DNA from: Chloromonas sp. AAM2
Lineage: Eukaryota; Chlorophyta; Chlorophyceae; Chlamydomonadales; Chlamydomonadaceae
Direction of reading: 5' to 3'
DNA: 30,274 bases
Assembly (NCBI GenBank): GCA_004335635.1
Contig: QAXH01006701.1
Span: 34,379-64,652, forward strand
Shown: positions 9,362 to 17,264 of the stretch, one piece after another
Position numbering within the stretch: position 1 is the stretch's first letter
Layout: each line of letters opens with the position of its first letter
Notes under the pieces: generated by a model
Database searches by the model: none
Told to the model about the DNA's origin: nothing
What the model saw: only the letters and a program-made list of their open reading frames with translations
Translations under genes and position numbers: made by a program

Positions 9362-10216
9362 TCAATCCTGATACATTTCGGCCACGTTCAATAATTTATG
9401 AAGATCCTCTACCCGCCCCATCTCTTCTTCACGTTCATAACTGTGAATCAAATTTCTGATGCTTCGTAATACGATATCGAGATTTGTGGCGATTTGAAAA
9501 TGTTCTGGACGAGGTTCAATATTATTTTTCTTAAGAAAAAAGTAGCATTGGTCGTACGTGACAATTGCGCCATCATCATAAGGGTCAATTAAGAGCTCTT
9601 CCTTATCACCTACGTAATTCAGCATAAAATGAATGGGCATATTGATCCCAAAGAACGGCATTTCAATTCTGCGTGCTATAAACATTACTACCAAACTCAG
9701 AGAGATCGGCAGCCCCTTTCTGCGGTCAATAACAGTACTAAGAAAACAATTTTCAGGCGCATGGTAGTTACTTGGGTCGCCGCGAAAATTGAGATCTTCA
9801 AAAATAAACTTTAACAATCGTTTCATTTTTCGCTTTTCATCCAGCCGGTACTTGATCTGTGGTTCTACCATCTGAGCAAATCGATCTAATTTTTTTTGAT
9901 ACTCAGAGATGCGCAGGGTAGGATTACCAAAGCGAGCAAGCGTAAAAATCGCGACCTCAAGAGATCTTCGCGTTTTGAGCCCACCTTCTAAAATTTCTAT
10001 GAAATCAGATTCCAGTGTTTGAAATGTAAGTTTGTGGATTACATTACTAACTTTGTCTTTAGCTTTACGTTCGTTCAGTTCTGCCCGATATTCGTCAAGA
10101 AGCGGAACGGCGTTTTCCCCTAATTCCTGAAGCCGATTTTCCACGCTCTGTTTTACAAACGGATCGGGATCATCCATTAAAATTAAAAGTGATTCAATCT
10201 CATTTTTTGATGTCAT
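9362..10216 (-). CDS. SirB1-family transglutaminase-like protein
   Basis: The N-terminal 80 or so residues are helical and HEAT-like. Residues 130-215 match the SirB1/transglutaminase-like family: FRGDPSNYHAPENCFLSTV, RRKGLPISLSLV and FFGINMPIHFML, ending in LIDPYDDG. A possible Cys-His-Asp set is Cys157, His196 and Asp211, matching positions seen in the fold, but I cannot say that it is catalytic. The molecular function of the family is not firmly known. The 119-nt spacer to the divergent arginine deiminase gene must hold both promoters; I see no clear consensus there. The gene downstream on the same strand is separated by 105 nt. Confidence 0.85.
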   Translation of the reverse strand: MTSKNEIESLLILMDDPDPFVKQSVENRLQELGENAVPLLDEYRAELNERKAKDKVSNVIHKLTFQTLESDFIEILEGGLKTRRSLEVAIFTLARFGNPTLRISEYQKKLDRFAQMVEPQIKYRLDEKRKMKRLLKFIFEDLNFRGDPSNYHAPENCFLSTVIDRRKGLPISLSLVVMFIARRIEMPFFGINMPIHFMLNYVGDKEELLIDPYDDGAIVTYDQCYFFLKKNNIEPRPEHFQIATNLDIVLRSIRNLIHSYEREEEMGRVEDLHKLLNVAEMYQD

Positions 10217-10335
10217 ACGTCATCTTTTTTCTTCATTTTTCAAGATATCCAATCAATGGTACAATTACTTCTTATAAATGCCACCTTGAACCATTATATT
10301 TCACGGCTCTGTTTAACAATTAATTCAACCACTTT

Positions 10336-11582
10336 ATGGATATAAATGTTTCTTCTGAAATCGGGCACCTTCAGGGCGTAATTGTACATACTCCCGGCCA
10401 TGAGGTTTCTTTGGTAAATCCGGAACTTAAAAACGAGCTTTTATTTGACGACATCATTTTTGAAGAAGACGCAAGAGGCGAACACCTCGACATGCTGGAT
10501 ATCTTTAAAGTGGCTATGCCCGAGGACGGAAAAGTGATCGAAATCGTGGACCTGTTCAGAGAAGTTTTTAAACAGGAATCTGCCAGGGCTTATTTTATTG
10601 AACAGCTGGTAAAGGCTTTTCCGGAAGAAAATTTGCACGTCATTGAAAAAGAACTTCTTACGCTGGAAGAACAGGATTTGCTCGATTTTGTTATTCAGGG
10701 ACATCTGAAAAAATCCAAAGGATTCTCTTTACACCCTTCTCCAAACTTACTTTTCACCCGGGATCTTGCCGCAGTAGTTGGCCACTCCATTCTGTTATCC
10801 CGCGCAGCTAAAAAAGCTCGGCTTCGTGAATCGCTGCTCATGGAAACCTTGGTCCAATATCATCCCCTATTTGCACCTGTAAAAGATCATTCCATCCGAA
10901 TCTCAAGCCATCAGTCCATTGAGGGCGGTGATGTTTTGGTTGTTTCTGAAAAGTTAGTTCTAATTGGTATGAGTGAAAGAACTTCGTTTAGCGGATTAAT
11001 GAAAGCAACGGAAGGACTCTTGGATAACGGGGTTGAAACAGTATTAGCGGTTGATATTCCCAAACAAAGATCTTCCATGCACCTTGATACGATCTTTACA
11101 TTTGCCAGTCAAAATGAGTGTATCGCTTTCCCTCCCGCAATCATGGAACAACAAGATAACGTGGTTGCTCTGTATAAAGATGGAAACTCACTTAGAACGG
11201 AGATGATCAGCTCACTACAGCTTGCTTTACAAGGGGTAACCGGTCAGGATTTCACATTTATTAAATGTGGTGGAGAAAACCGCACCAATCAGTTTCGTGA
11301 ACAATGGACTGACGGTGCGAATGTATTTGCCCTTGCCCCCGGAATAATTGTTGGCTACGAGCGTAATACCAATACTTTTAATACCTTGGTAGATCATGGA
11401 TATGACCTGATGACTCAGTTTGAGTTTATTGAAGAATACAAGGACAAAAAATTCCAACCGNNNNNNNNNNNNNNNNNNNNNCTGATCAAAAGATCGCTGT
11501 TAGTTTCCAAGGCCATGAATTATGTCGTGGGCGTGGAGGTGCACGCTGTATGACCATGCCAATTTCAAGAAAGAGATTATAA
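10336..11582 (+). CDS. arcA: Arginine deiminase, interrupted by an assembly gap
   Basis: Hydrolyses arginine to citrulline and ammonia, the first step of the arginine deiminase pathway. Family residues are visible: Asp143 in LLFTRDLAAV, Glu196 in EGGD, His249 and Asp251 in HLDTIFTF. The catalytic cysteine lies in GRGGARCMTMPIS (codon TGT at 11547-11549). A run of 21 N (11461-11481) interrupts the gene. The frame used before the gap would end at 11553 with an unrelated tail. The true C-terminus (DQKIAVSFQGHEL, then CRGRGGARCMTMPISRKRL) is in another frame and stops at TAA 11580-11582. The real gap length must therefore be 1 modulo 3, or there is a local error; the gene itself is probably intact. 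No partner genes of the pathway (ornithine transcarbamylase, carbamate kinase, antiporter) are adjacent. The next gene starts 20 nt downstream. Confidence 0.93.
11461..11481. other. Assembly gap (21 N)
   Basis: Twenty-one undetermined bases lie inside the arginine deiminase gene. The coding frame before and after does not match if the gap is taken literally, so its length is an estimate rather than a count. Confidence 1.
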
Positions 11583-11602
11583 CCTATAACTGAGGGAGAC
11601 GA

Positions 11603-12823
11603 TTGAACCCGAATCCATTCCAGCAAGAAGTTGATACTGAATTTGAAGTTCTCTCTACGAAAGAAGAACCTAAAAATAAACCTGACACTGTAACCATATT
11701 AAAACATACGGGGTTGTTTTTACTTACCCTCATTTTTGTAACCTTGACCGGGGCAAATTTTGTTGGTTTTGATCCTGTTTTATTTCCTTTCGGAATTCCA
11801 AACAATACCGACATACTGCGGGGTTTATTATTTGCTGTTTTACTATTGGCTTTTCTTACGGTTCATGAATTTGGCCATTATTTTGCGGCGGTAAAACATA
11901 AAATTTCCGTTACACTGCCCTATTATATTCCAATTCCTATTGGGATTGGCACCATGGGAGCCGTCATCCGAATTAAAGAACGGGTGCGAAAAATGCATCA
12001 ATTATTTGATGTGGGTGCATCAGGACCGGTTGCAGGCTTTATTGTAGCTCTGATCGTTTTACTTGTTGGTTTTGCCACACTTCCGGAACCAGAATATGTT
12101 CAAAATTTTGCAGGTCATGAGGAGCTTAAAGAATACGTGGCACAAAATGGTACATTTCCTGAATTCATAACCGATGAAGTGGAAGATCAGGGCGTGCTGA
12201 CCGTTGGAAATACTTTGTTATATACTGCACTCGCCTCCATGTTTGAAGATGTACCCCCGATGTGGGAAATGTATCATTATCCTTTTTTATTTGCGGGATG
12301 GCTTGGGCTCTTCTTTACCGCACTCAACCTGATGCCGGTCGGTCAGCTTGACGGAGGCCACATTTTATATTCTCTTATAGGCCATAAAAAACACAACATT
12401 GTAGCCCGAATATTCTTTTCATTTCTCACCGCCCTTGCAGGAATTGAAGCCGTTCCCGTGATTGATCAGATCTTATCCAACTATCTGGATATTGTTTTAT
12501 TAGAGTGGCTGCTTTGGGGAATGTTGGTATATTTTCTCGTCAATAAAGCTTTTATTCGAGCCAACAAAAGATGGATTCAGGGGATGACGCTGTTATCTAT
12601 TACTATAACAGCAGCATACACACTCATAACAGGAGGCATTGAACCTGGAAACGCCTCCTTTATTTGGCTGGTATGGAGTTTTTTCGTTGCTTTTATCGTT
12701 AAAGTAGAACACCCGCCGGTTGATATTGAAGAACCATTATCACCAACACGCCGTGTGATTGGATGGCTAAGTATGATTATCTTTTTACTATGTATTAGTC
12801 CAAATCCTATTTACATGAAATAA
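11603..12823 (+). CDS. Site-2-protease family (M50) intramembrane zinc metalloprotease
   Basis: The zinc-binding HEFGH (His88, Glu89, His92) sits in a hydrophobic segment, and the second M50 motif is NLMPVGQLDGGH with Asp250 as the third ligand. About eight hydrophobic segments are visible, including residues 33-55, 69-95, 133-157 and 220-245, and several near the C-terminus. There is no PDZ domain; instead a soluble stretch of about 60 residues (160-218) separates the two motifs. This arrangement fits S2P-like proteases other than RseP. The start is TTG at 11603, chosen because GAGGGAG (11592-11598) is well placed, the arginine deiminase stop is just upstream, and there is no ATG before the catalytic motif. 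Substrate unknown; the lipoprotein gene follows after 7 nt. Confidence 0.9.
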   Translation: MNPNPFQQEVDTEFEVLSTKEEPKNKPDTVTILKHTGLFLLTLIFVTLTGANFVGFDPVLFPFGIPNNTDILRGLLFAVLLLAFLTVHEFGHYFAAVKHKISVTLPYYIPIPIGIGTMGAVIRIKERVRKMHQLFDVGASGPVAGFIVALIVLLVGFATLPEPEYVQNFAGHEELKEYVAQNGTFPEFITDEVEDQGVLTVGNTLLYTALASMFEDVPPMWEMYHYPFLFAGWLGLFFTALNLMPVGQLDGGHILYSLIGHKKHNIVARIFFSFLTALAGIEAVPVIDQILSNYLDIVLLEWLLWGMLVYFLVNKAFIRANKRWIQGMTLLSITITAAYTLITGGIEPGNASFIWLVWSFFVAFIVKVEHPPVDIEEPLSPTRRVIGWLSMIIFLLCISPNPIYMK

Positions 12824-12830
12824 CCTCAAT

Positions 12831-13274
12831 ATGAATATCGATATGCGAATTTTATTTATTGTTTTCTTAACACTTGTCCTAACAGCAGGTTGTTCCCAAT
12901 CTGAAAAACAGAACACGGTTGAACAGCAGGACTTAAGTCTTCAGGAACAAGTAGATCAACATATTTCAGACGCCAACTTTGATGAGGCCTTAAGCATTGT
13001 TGAAGAAGCGTCTCCTGAAAATGCTGAAGCGCTCAGGGAAAAGATACATTTACAGCATGGTATCCATCTGATCTATAATGCTGAACCCTCAGAAATGCGT
13101 GAAAGTGCCAATAATGCGTTGCGCAAATTCATTCAAGTTCTCAAGATCAACCCTGAAAATGAAAAAGCTCGTGCCGAGATCGATCAGATTCTTGCGATCT
13201 ACCGAAGTTTTCCTGACCGACAACCTGAACAAGAAATTCTGGATGAATTAGAACAAATGGGTTTCCAGATTTAG
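12831..13274 (+). CDS. Small lipoprotein with TPR-like helical body
   Basis: The N-terminus MRILFIVFLTLVLTAGC is a lipoprotein signal with a clear lipobox (LTAGC). The following polar linker is rich in Q and E, and the rest is helical with repeats like DEALSIVEEA and NALRKFIQVLKINPENEKAR, typical of TPR-like helix pairs. The likely start may be the second ATG at 12843, which gives a more typical signal peptide. It probably sits on the periplasmic side of a membrane. It is co-transcribed with the M50 protease gene (7 nt spacing) and is a candidate partner or substrate adaptor, which is inference only. Confidence 0.82.
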   Translation: MNIDMRILFIVFLTLVLTAGCSQSEKQNTVEQQDLSLQEQVDQHISDANFDEALSIVEEASPENAEALREKIHLQHGIHLIYNAEPSEMRESANNALRKFIQVLKINPENEKARAEIDQILAIYRSFPDRQPEQEILDELEQMGFQI

Positions 13275-13301
13275 TATCCTGTTATTGTGAGGCAATAATG
13301 A

Positions 13302-13475
13302 GTGTCATTTTTAGCAAAAGTAATTTTCGGTCTGACGGCTATGGCCCTTCTGACCGTTCTGGTTCTAACTTTTAAGCTTATACAGGCTCATCCATCAGAC
13401 GGGTTATCCGTCAGATGGATTTCCTTAGGCACCAATTATCTCAATAAAAAAGAATCACAAAAAGTGATCTCATGA
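13302..13475 (+). CDS. Possible small membrane peptide, translationally coupled to smpB
   Basis: A GTG at 13302 opens a 57-codon frame whose N-terminus is strongly hydrophobic (FLAKVIFGLTAMALLTVLVL), followed by a polar tail ending at TGA 13473-13475. GAGG at 13289-13292 lies 9 nt upstream. The stop overlaps the smpB start in an ATGA arrangement, typical of coupled genes. Against it, most of the frame lies in the 91-nt double-hairpin repeat that recurs inside the RNase P RNA gene, so the frame may be accidental. No family is recognised. Confidence 0.35.
   Translation: MSFLAKVIFGLTAMALLTVLVLTFKLIQAHPSDGLSVRWISLGTNYLNKKESQKVIS
13328..13418. repeat. 91-nt double-hairpin REP-like element, copy 1
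   Basis: Hairpin 1 has arms CGGTCTGACGG (13328-13338) and CCTTCTGACCG (13346-13356). Hairpin 2 has arms CCATCAGACGGG (13392-13403) and TCCGTCAGATGG (13407-13418) around TTA. The same architecture, with almost identical arms, different spacer and exactly the same 91-nt length, recurs at 17138-17228. The arms of hairpin 1 can also pair with those of hairpin 2, so one long hairpin is an alternative fold. It sits just upstream of smpB. Confidence 0.75.
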
Positions 13476-13951
13476 GCAAAGACGAGAAAAAAACGACGCC
13501 TACCATCCAAAACCGAAAGGCCCGCCACGATTTTAAAGTGGAAGAGACCTATGAAGCGGGTTTAGTGCTTAAAGGCACTGAAGTAAAATCTCTTCGACAG
13601 GGCAAAGCAAGTTTTACCGATTCGTTTGCCTATTTGCAAAATGGCGAGGCTTGGTTAAGAGAGTTGTATATAAAACCCTACGAGCACGGCTCTTATTATA
13701 ATCATGATCCGCGGCGCCCCAGAAAACTATTACTTAATAAAAGAGAAATACGGGAACTTGATAAAGCGGTGCAGCAACAGGGTTATACCATTGTTCCGCT
13801 CAAATTATACTTCAAGAGAGGAAATGCAAAAGTACTTATTGGCGTAGCCAAAGGTAAAAAACAATACGATAAACGCGATTCTATCAAAGAAAAAGACGTT
13901 AAAAGGCAAATTGAGCGTAACGTGAAAGGAAATTATAAGATCAATATGTAG
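13472..13951 (+). CDS. smpB: SsrA-binding protein SmpB
   Basis: SmpB binds tmRNA and delivers it to stalled ribosomes for trans-translation. At 159 residues it has the normal family length. Signature stretches are present: NRKARHDF near the N-terminus, LKGTEVKSLRQGKASFTDSF (about residues 33-52), the HDPRRPRKLLL segment, and the basic C-terminal tail (KKQYDKRDSIKEKD) that enters the empty mRNA channel. No ssrA (tmRNA) gene is seen in the window. The ClpXP protease that degrades tagged proteins is encoded 8 kb downstream. The ATG overlaps the stop of the possible small frame upstream. Confidence 0.97.
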   Translation: MSKDEKKTTPTIQNRKARHDFKVEETYEAGLVLKGTEVKSLRQGKASFTDSFAYLQNGEAWLRELYIKPYEHGSYYNHDPRRPRKLLLNKREIRELDKAVQQQGYTIVPLKLYFKRGNAKVLIGVAKGKKQYDKRDSIKEKDVKRQIERNVKGNYKINM

Positions 13952-14002
13952 TTTCTATCTGCCTACTTTTTTACCTTAGAGATGCAATAAACCATTAGAC
14001 AT

Positions 14003-15280
14003 ATGGATGCTCATCTCGACCTGATTTGGAAATTAGGAGCTGCGCTTGGTGTGGGCCTGCTCATTGGAATAGAACGAGGGTGGCACGGGCGAAAAGAAGA
14101 TGAAGGTGATCGTATTGCAGGTATTCGCACGTTTAGTTTATCGGGCTTATTGGGTGGTTTGTGGTCCGTACTGATTCCTTTTACCGGTGAATGGATTCTT
14201 GGGCTGGCCTTCATAGCTTTTTCAGCATTGATCATCGCTTCCTACATTTTTGAAAAAAAGATACATGATGATCAGGATATTGGAATCACTACGGAAGTAG
14301 GACTGCTGCTCACGTTCACCCTTGGTGCCTGGGCTGCACTTGGGCATCAGATTGAATCACTGGCTACAGCTGTTGTAGTTATGAGCCTATTAAGCATCAA
14401 ACCCACCCTTCACCGATGGCTTCAAAAAATAGAAGTCGATGTGGTCTATGCGGGTATTAAGTTGCTGATCATTTCAGTCATTCTGCTACCACTACTTCCT
14501 AATCAGGGTTACGGTCCCTGGGATAGCCTCAACCCATACTGGATTTGGTGGATGGTCGTTCTTATTTCTGGGCTCTCCTTTCTGGGCTATATTTTGGTGA
14601 AATATGTGGGGCAGGACAAAGGCACCTTGCTTACATCAGTTATTGGTGGACTTGCGTCCTCTACTGCCGTAACCATTAGCCTGGCTAAGTTTGCCGAGCA
14701 ACAAAAAGTAAGCATGTCTAAACTTTTTGCCGCCGGAGTGCTAATTGCCTCATCATTAATGTTTGTTCGGGTTTATATTGAAGTGGCCGTAGTTAATACT
14801 GCTTTATTGCATCCAATCTGGATTCCTCTAAGCGTGATGCTGCTGCTTACCTTTGGTTGTGTTTTCTGGTTGTGGAAAAGATCTTCAAAAACTACCGCAC
14901 GTCAAGATAATCCAACCTTCCAGCCGGGGAATCCTCTGCAACTTGGTACTGCACTTAAATTTGGAGTGTTGCTGGCTATAATTTTGATGTTGGCAACGGC
15001 TCTTGAGCAATGGTTTGGCGATCGCGGCATTTACCTCTTGGCTCTTATTTCCGGTTTGATGGATGTGGATGCAATTACGGTCTCCTTTTCGAAGATGGCC
15101 CAAAATGATCTTAACTCGGTTGTAGCAATCCGTGGAATTATCATCGCAGTGATATCAAATACTTTAGTAAAAGCCGGTTTATTTATGTTCCTTGCAGGAT
15201 GGAAAAAAAGCCGCGAGCTACTTTGGCTGATATCAGTTATTTCTGCGGGAGGTATATTGAGTGTTTGGTTGTTTGTTTGA
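14003..15280 (+). CDS. MgtC/SapB-DUF4010 family membrane protein
   Basis: The N-terminal part (about residues 8-140) is MgtC/SapB-like, with the marker GVGLLIGIERGWHG and four hydrophobic segments. The C-terminal part (about 185-400) is DUF4010-like, with GGLASSTAVTISLAKFA and the late motif GLMDVDAITVSFSKMA. Eleven or so membrane segments are expected. MgtC relatives take part in magnesium and membrane-energy homeostasis in other bacteria; the DUF4010 fusion has no settled function, so transport or sensing is only a suggestion. It follows smpB by 51 nt and converges on the AT-rich nuclease gene (41 nt between them). Confidence 0.88.
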   Translation: MDAHLDLIWKLGAALGVGLLIGIERGWHGRKEDEGDRIAGIRTFSLSGLLGGLWSVLIPFTGEWILGLAFIAFSALIIASYIFEKKIHDDQDIGITTEVGLLLTFTLGAWAALGHQIESLATAVVVMSLLSIKPTLHRWLQKIEVDVVYAGIKLLIISVILLPLLPNQGYGPWDSLNPYWIWWMVVLISGLSFLGYILVKYVGQDKGTLLTSVIGGLASSTAVTISLAKFAEQQKVSMSKLFAAGVLIASSLMFVRVYIEVAVVNTALLHPIWIPLSVMLLLTFGCVFWLWKRSSKTTARQDNPTFQPGNPLQLGTALKFGVLLAIILMLATALEQWFGDRGIYLLALISGLMDVDAITVSFSKMAQNDLNSVVAIRGIIIAVISNTLVKAGLFMFLAGWKKSRELLWLISVISAGGILSVWLFV

Positions 15281-15321
15281 GGGATTTCATTATAGAGAAA
15301 ATACGTAAACTGCCCTAAATA

Positions 15322-16677
15322 CTATGTAGCCCCAAATTTTTTGTCCAATATAGGAATAAGATTATATCCAAGACTCTCACCTAGTTTTTTCAAACTTCGT
15401 TTAGAATAATCAAGAATGGCTTTAGTAATATTTTTCTCAATAATTTTATCAACTCTACTAACTCCCTCAATAAAAACAAGTTGAGATGTATTATTTATTG
15501 ATTCTAGTTTTAAATCTTTGAAAACTTTTTTTGCATCAGGTGATACTTTTTCTGTTGTGAACACGATTAATTTATCAGCTCCATACCTTACTTTTCTGTA
15601 ATTCAATGGATAAGCATCTCCTGAGCCAAATTCTCTATCTTTGAGTTCAAAAATCCAAGTTTCTCCCATAAAATCTACTATTACATCAACTTCCTCACCT
15701 GATTCAGAGAGGTTCCAAATTATATTCTCAGAAGGAATTCCTTTTTCAATAAGAATATGAGTCAAATATACTGTTTGCCAGTGGCTCTGTTTGAGTAATT
15801 TCTTACCATGATTTGAAACTAAAATGATTTCGGATACTTTTTCTTCTTTGAAAGATCTATTACAGTTTGGACAAGTTAAGTCACCGATAGAATTATCTTT
15901 TATCTTATCTTGATCTTCTAGTTTTGTTAATGGCTTTCCTGTTTTTTTGCATTCTAATAAGTATTCAGTAGCTATAAGTTTGTTGTCTACTAATTTATCA
16001 ATTAAATCTTCTCCATTACCTTTTCTAGATTGTATTATATCTTTTTCCCTAGCAATACCAGCTTTAGTTATTGTAATTAACTCTTGTCTAATTTCAGGAT
16101 CAGAGAGTAAGTTTGAAGCTTTAATTTCAATACTTGAATACTCGGGTTTCTTAAAATCAGCATCCCCGAATTCAGTTTCTATTTTCTTTTTAATTCCGCT
16201 AACAATTGAGACTTCTGACCATGACAAATTCATGTGCCTAGTTTTTCTACCATCGATACCATTAGCTATTGCTTCGTTAATATCTTTGGTAAACTGATTT
16301 AATCTATTTTGAGCTGTAGATTTCTTTTTTGTAATAATACCAACTTGAATTGCATCATAAATTTTGCGGTCACCCCGAGAAAATGAATAGCTTTTTCTTT
16401 CTCCTTCTGGAACTGAATGATTTAATACATAATAAATGTCGTTATCCTTACAAAAAATATCTCCAATGAAGTATTTTTTTGTGTCTGACATTGAATATCT
16501 ACCACTACCCCTTAAAATTTGTGGATCAAGATTCTGTAATCCAGCTTGATTTAAGATTTCCTTATGTGAATTAAAAACTAAAGGACTCCAGCCTATTTTT
16601 GATATTTCTTCTAATACAAGTCGAAATTCAGATGGTTCTATCCTCACTTCACAAAGTAAAATCAAATTATGAATCAT
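15322..16677 (-). CDS. AT-rich orphan protein with probable C-terminal PD-(D/E)XK nuclease domain
   Basis: Not recognised as a named family. Residues 1-250 are mixed helix and strand without clear motifs; residue 267 onwards has a CPNC knuckle, possibly a one-sided zinc site with the earlier Cys in LLECKKTGKPL. The C-terminal 130 residues fit a PD-(D/E)XK core: Asp331 in EEVDVIVDF, then Glu344 and Lys346 in WIFELKDREFG, a conserved-looking YRKVRYGADKLIVFTT strand-helix unit, and a final helix-strand pair. The gene is strikingly AT-rich: 15 of 60 bases are G or C at 16021-16080 and 14 of 60 at 15481-15540, against 30 of 60 at 19081-19140 in cysH. This suggests horizontal transfer. It lies alone between housekeeping genes and next to rnpB; a defence or DNA-repair nuclease is a reasonable guess, not shown. 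Confidence 0.72.
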   Translation of the reverse strand: MIHNLILLCEVRIEPSEFRLVLEEISKIGWSPLVFNSHKEILNQAGLQNLDPQILRGSGRYSMSDTKKYFIGDIFCKDNDIYYVLNHSVPEGERKSYSFSRGDRKIYDAIQVGIITKKKSTAQNRLNQFTKDINEAIANGIDGRKTRHMNLSWSEVSIVSGIKKKIETEFGDADFKKPEYSSIEIKASNLLSDPEIRQELITITKAGIAREKDIIQSRKGNGEDLIDKLVDNKLIATEYLLECKKTGKPLTKLEDQDKIKDNSIGDLTCPNCNRSFKEEKVSEIILVSNHGKKLLKQSHWQTVYLTHILIEKGIPSENIIWNLSESGEEVDVIVDFMGETWIFELKDREFGSGDAYPLNYRKVRYGADKLIVFTTEKVSPDAKKVFKDLKLESINNTSQLVFIEGVSRVDKIIEKNITKAILDYSKRSLKKLGESLGYNLIPILDKKFGAT

Positions 16678-16721
16678 AGTATTTAAATCTTAACTAAAAA
16701 TAAAATTAAATCAATTATTTA

Positions 16722-16762
16722 TAAAAAAACAAAACCCCACTCTCAGCTAAGAGCGGGGTTTT
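16722..16762 (-). terminator. rnpB: Rho-independent terminator of the RNase P RNA gene
   Basis: On the minus strand, AAAACCCC-G-CTCTTA and its partner GAGAG-T-GGGGTTTT form a long hairpin (16731-16762) followed by G and a run of T (the A run 16723-16729 on the plus strand). It starts 12 nt after the end of the RNase P RNA. It also separates that RNA from the AT-rich gene transcribed in the same direction. Confidence 0.85.
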
Positions 16763-17093
16763 CGTGTAATTTCAAGCAGGAAAACCTGTAAGCCGGATTC
16801 TGTCGAGGATGATCATTTATCTGTCGCGTCCCACCCGATGGCGTCACGACAAGCGGCGTATACCATCTGCATGAACTTGCACCTCGCGAGGTTTACCTTG
16901 CTCCCCGACGTTACCGTCGGGGACGGTGAGCTCTTACCTCACCTTTTCACCTTTTCCCTCCCGATAAATCGGGAAGGTAGTCTGTTTTCTGTTGCACTGT
17001 CTGTCACCACAACATTCCTGTCGTAGCGCCTCCCCTTCGCCGGCTGAACCGAATCGGGGAGCAACGATGCTCGTTGGTGTCCGGACTTTCCTC

Positions 17094-17264
17094 CCAACAC
17101 TTAACTTTTATTTATACAAAAGTAAATTTATATCTCTCGGTCTGACGGCTTCAAGTCCGTCTGACCGTTATTTTCTAAGACACCGAAGTTTGTTCAATGA
17201 TCCATCAGACGGGTTACCCGTCAGATGGAAATCTTAAATTATTAAAATAAAAGTTAAGTGCCGG
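17094..17264 (-). repeat. P3 expansion of RNase P RNA: long inverted repeat enclosing a 131-nt loop
   Basis: The arms CACTTAACTTTTATTT (plus 17098-17113) and AAATAAAAGTTAAGTG (plus 17245-17260) are perfectly complementary over 16 bp. In the RNA, four more pairs (two of them G-U) extend the helix to 20 bp, 17094-17113 with 17245-17264. The loop 17114-17244 contains the second copy of the 91-nt double-hairpin element, flanked by AT-rich sequence. It falls exactly where P3 should be, between P2 and the P4 strand. Confidence 0.88.
17138..17228. repeat. 91-nt double-hairpin REP-like element, copy 2, inside the RNase P RNA gene
   Basis: Hairpin 1 pairs CGGTCTGACGG (17138-17148) with CCGTCTGACCG (17157-17167). 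Hairpin 2 pairs CCATCAGACGGG (17202-17213) with CCCGTCAGATGG (17217-17228) around TTA. The length and arm sequences match copy 1 at 13328-13418; the 34-nt spacer and the first loop differ. Conservation of arms with drift of spacers is what is expected of a folded mobile repeat such as REP/BIME elements. Confidence 0.8.

Noticed and set aside
11482..11553. Arginine deiminase tail in the literal frame after the gap
   Set aside because: It lacks the catalytic cysteine, while the neighbouring frame gives the exact family C-terminus.
13298..13375. Short 25-codon ATG frame upstream of smpB
   Set aside because: It is built entirely from the repeat arms, is hydrophilic and low in information, and competes with the better-placed GTG frame.
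16838..17237. Two plus-strand open frames over the RNase P RNA gene
   Set aside because: They are antisense to conserved ribozyme helices and encode cysteine- and serine-rich nonsense sequence.
17094..17264. Idea that the RNase P insert is a self-splicing intron
   Set aside because: No group I or II intron core is present; 171 nt is too short and the content is simple hairpins, so a repeat insertion is simpler.
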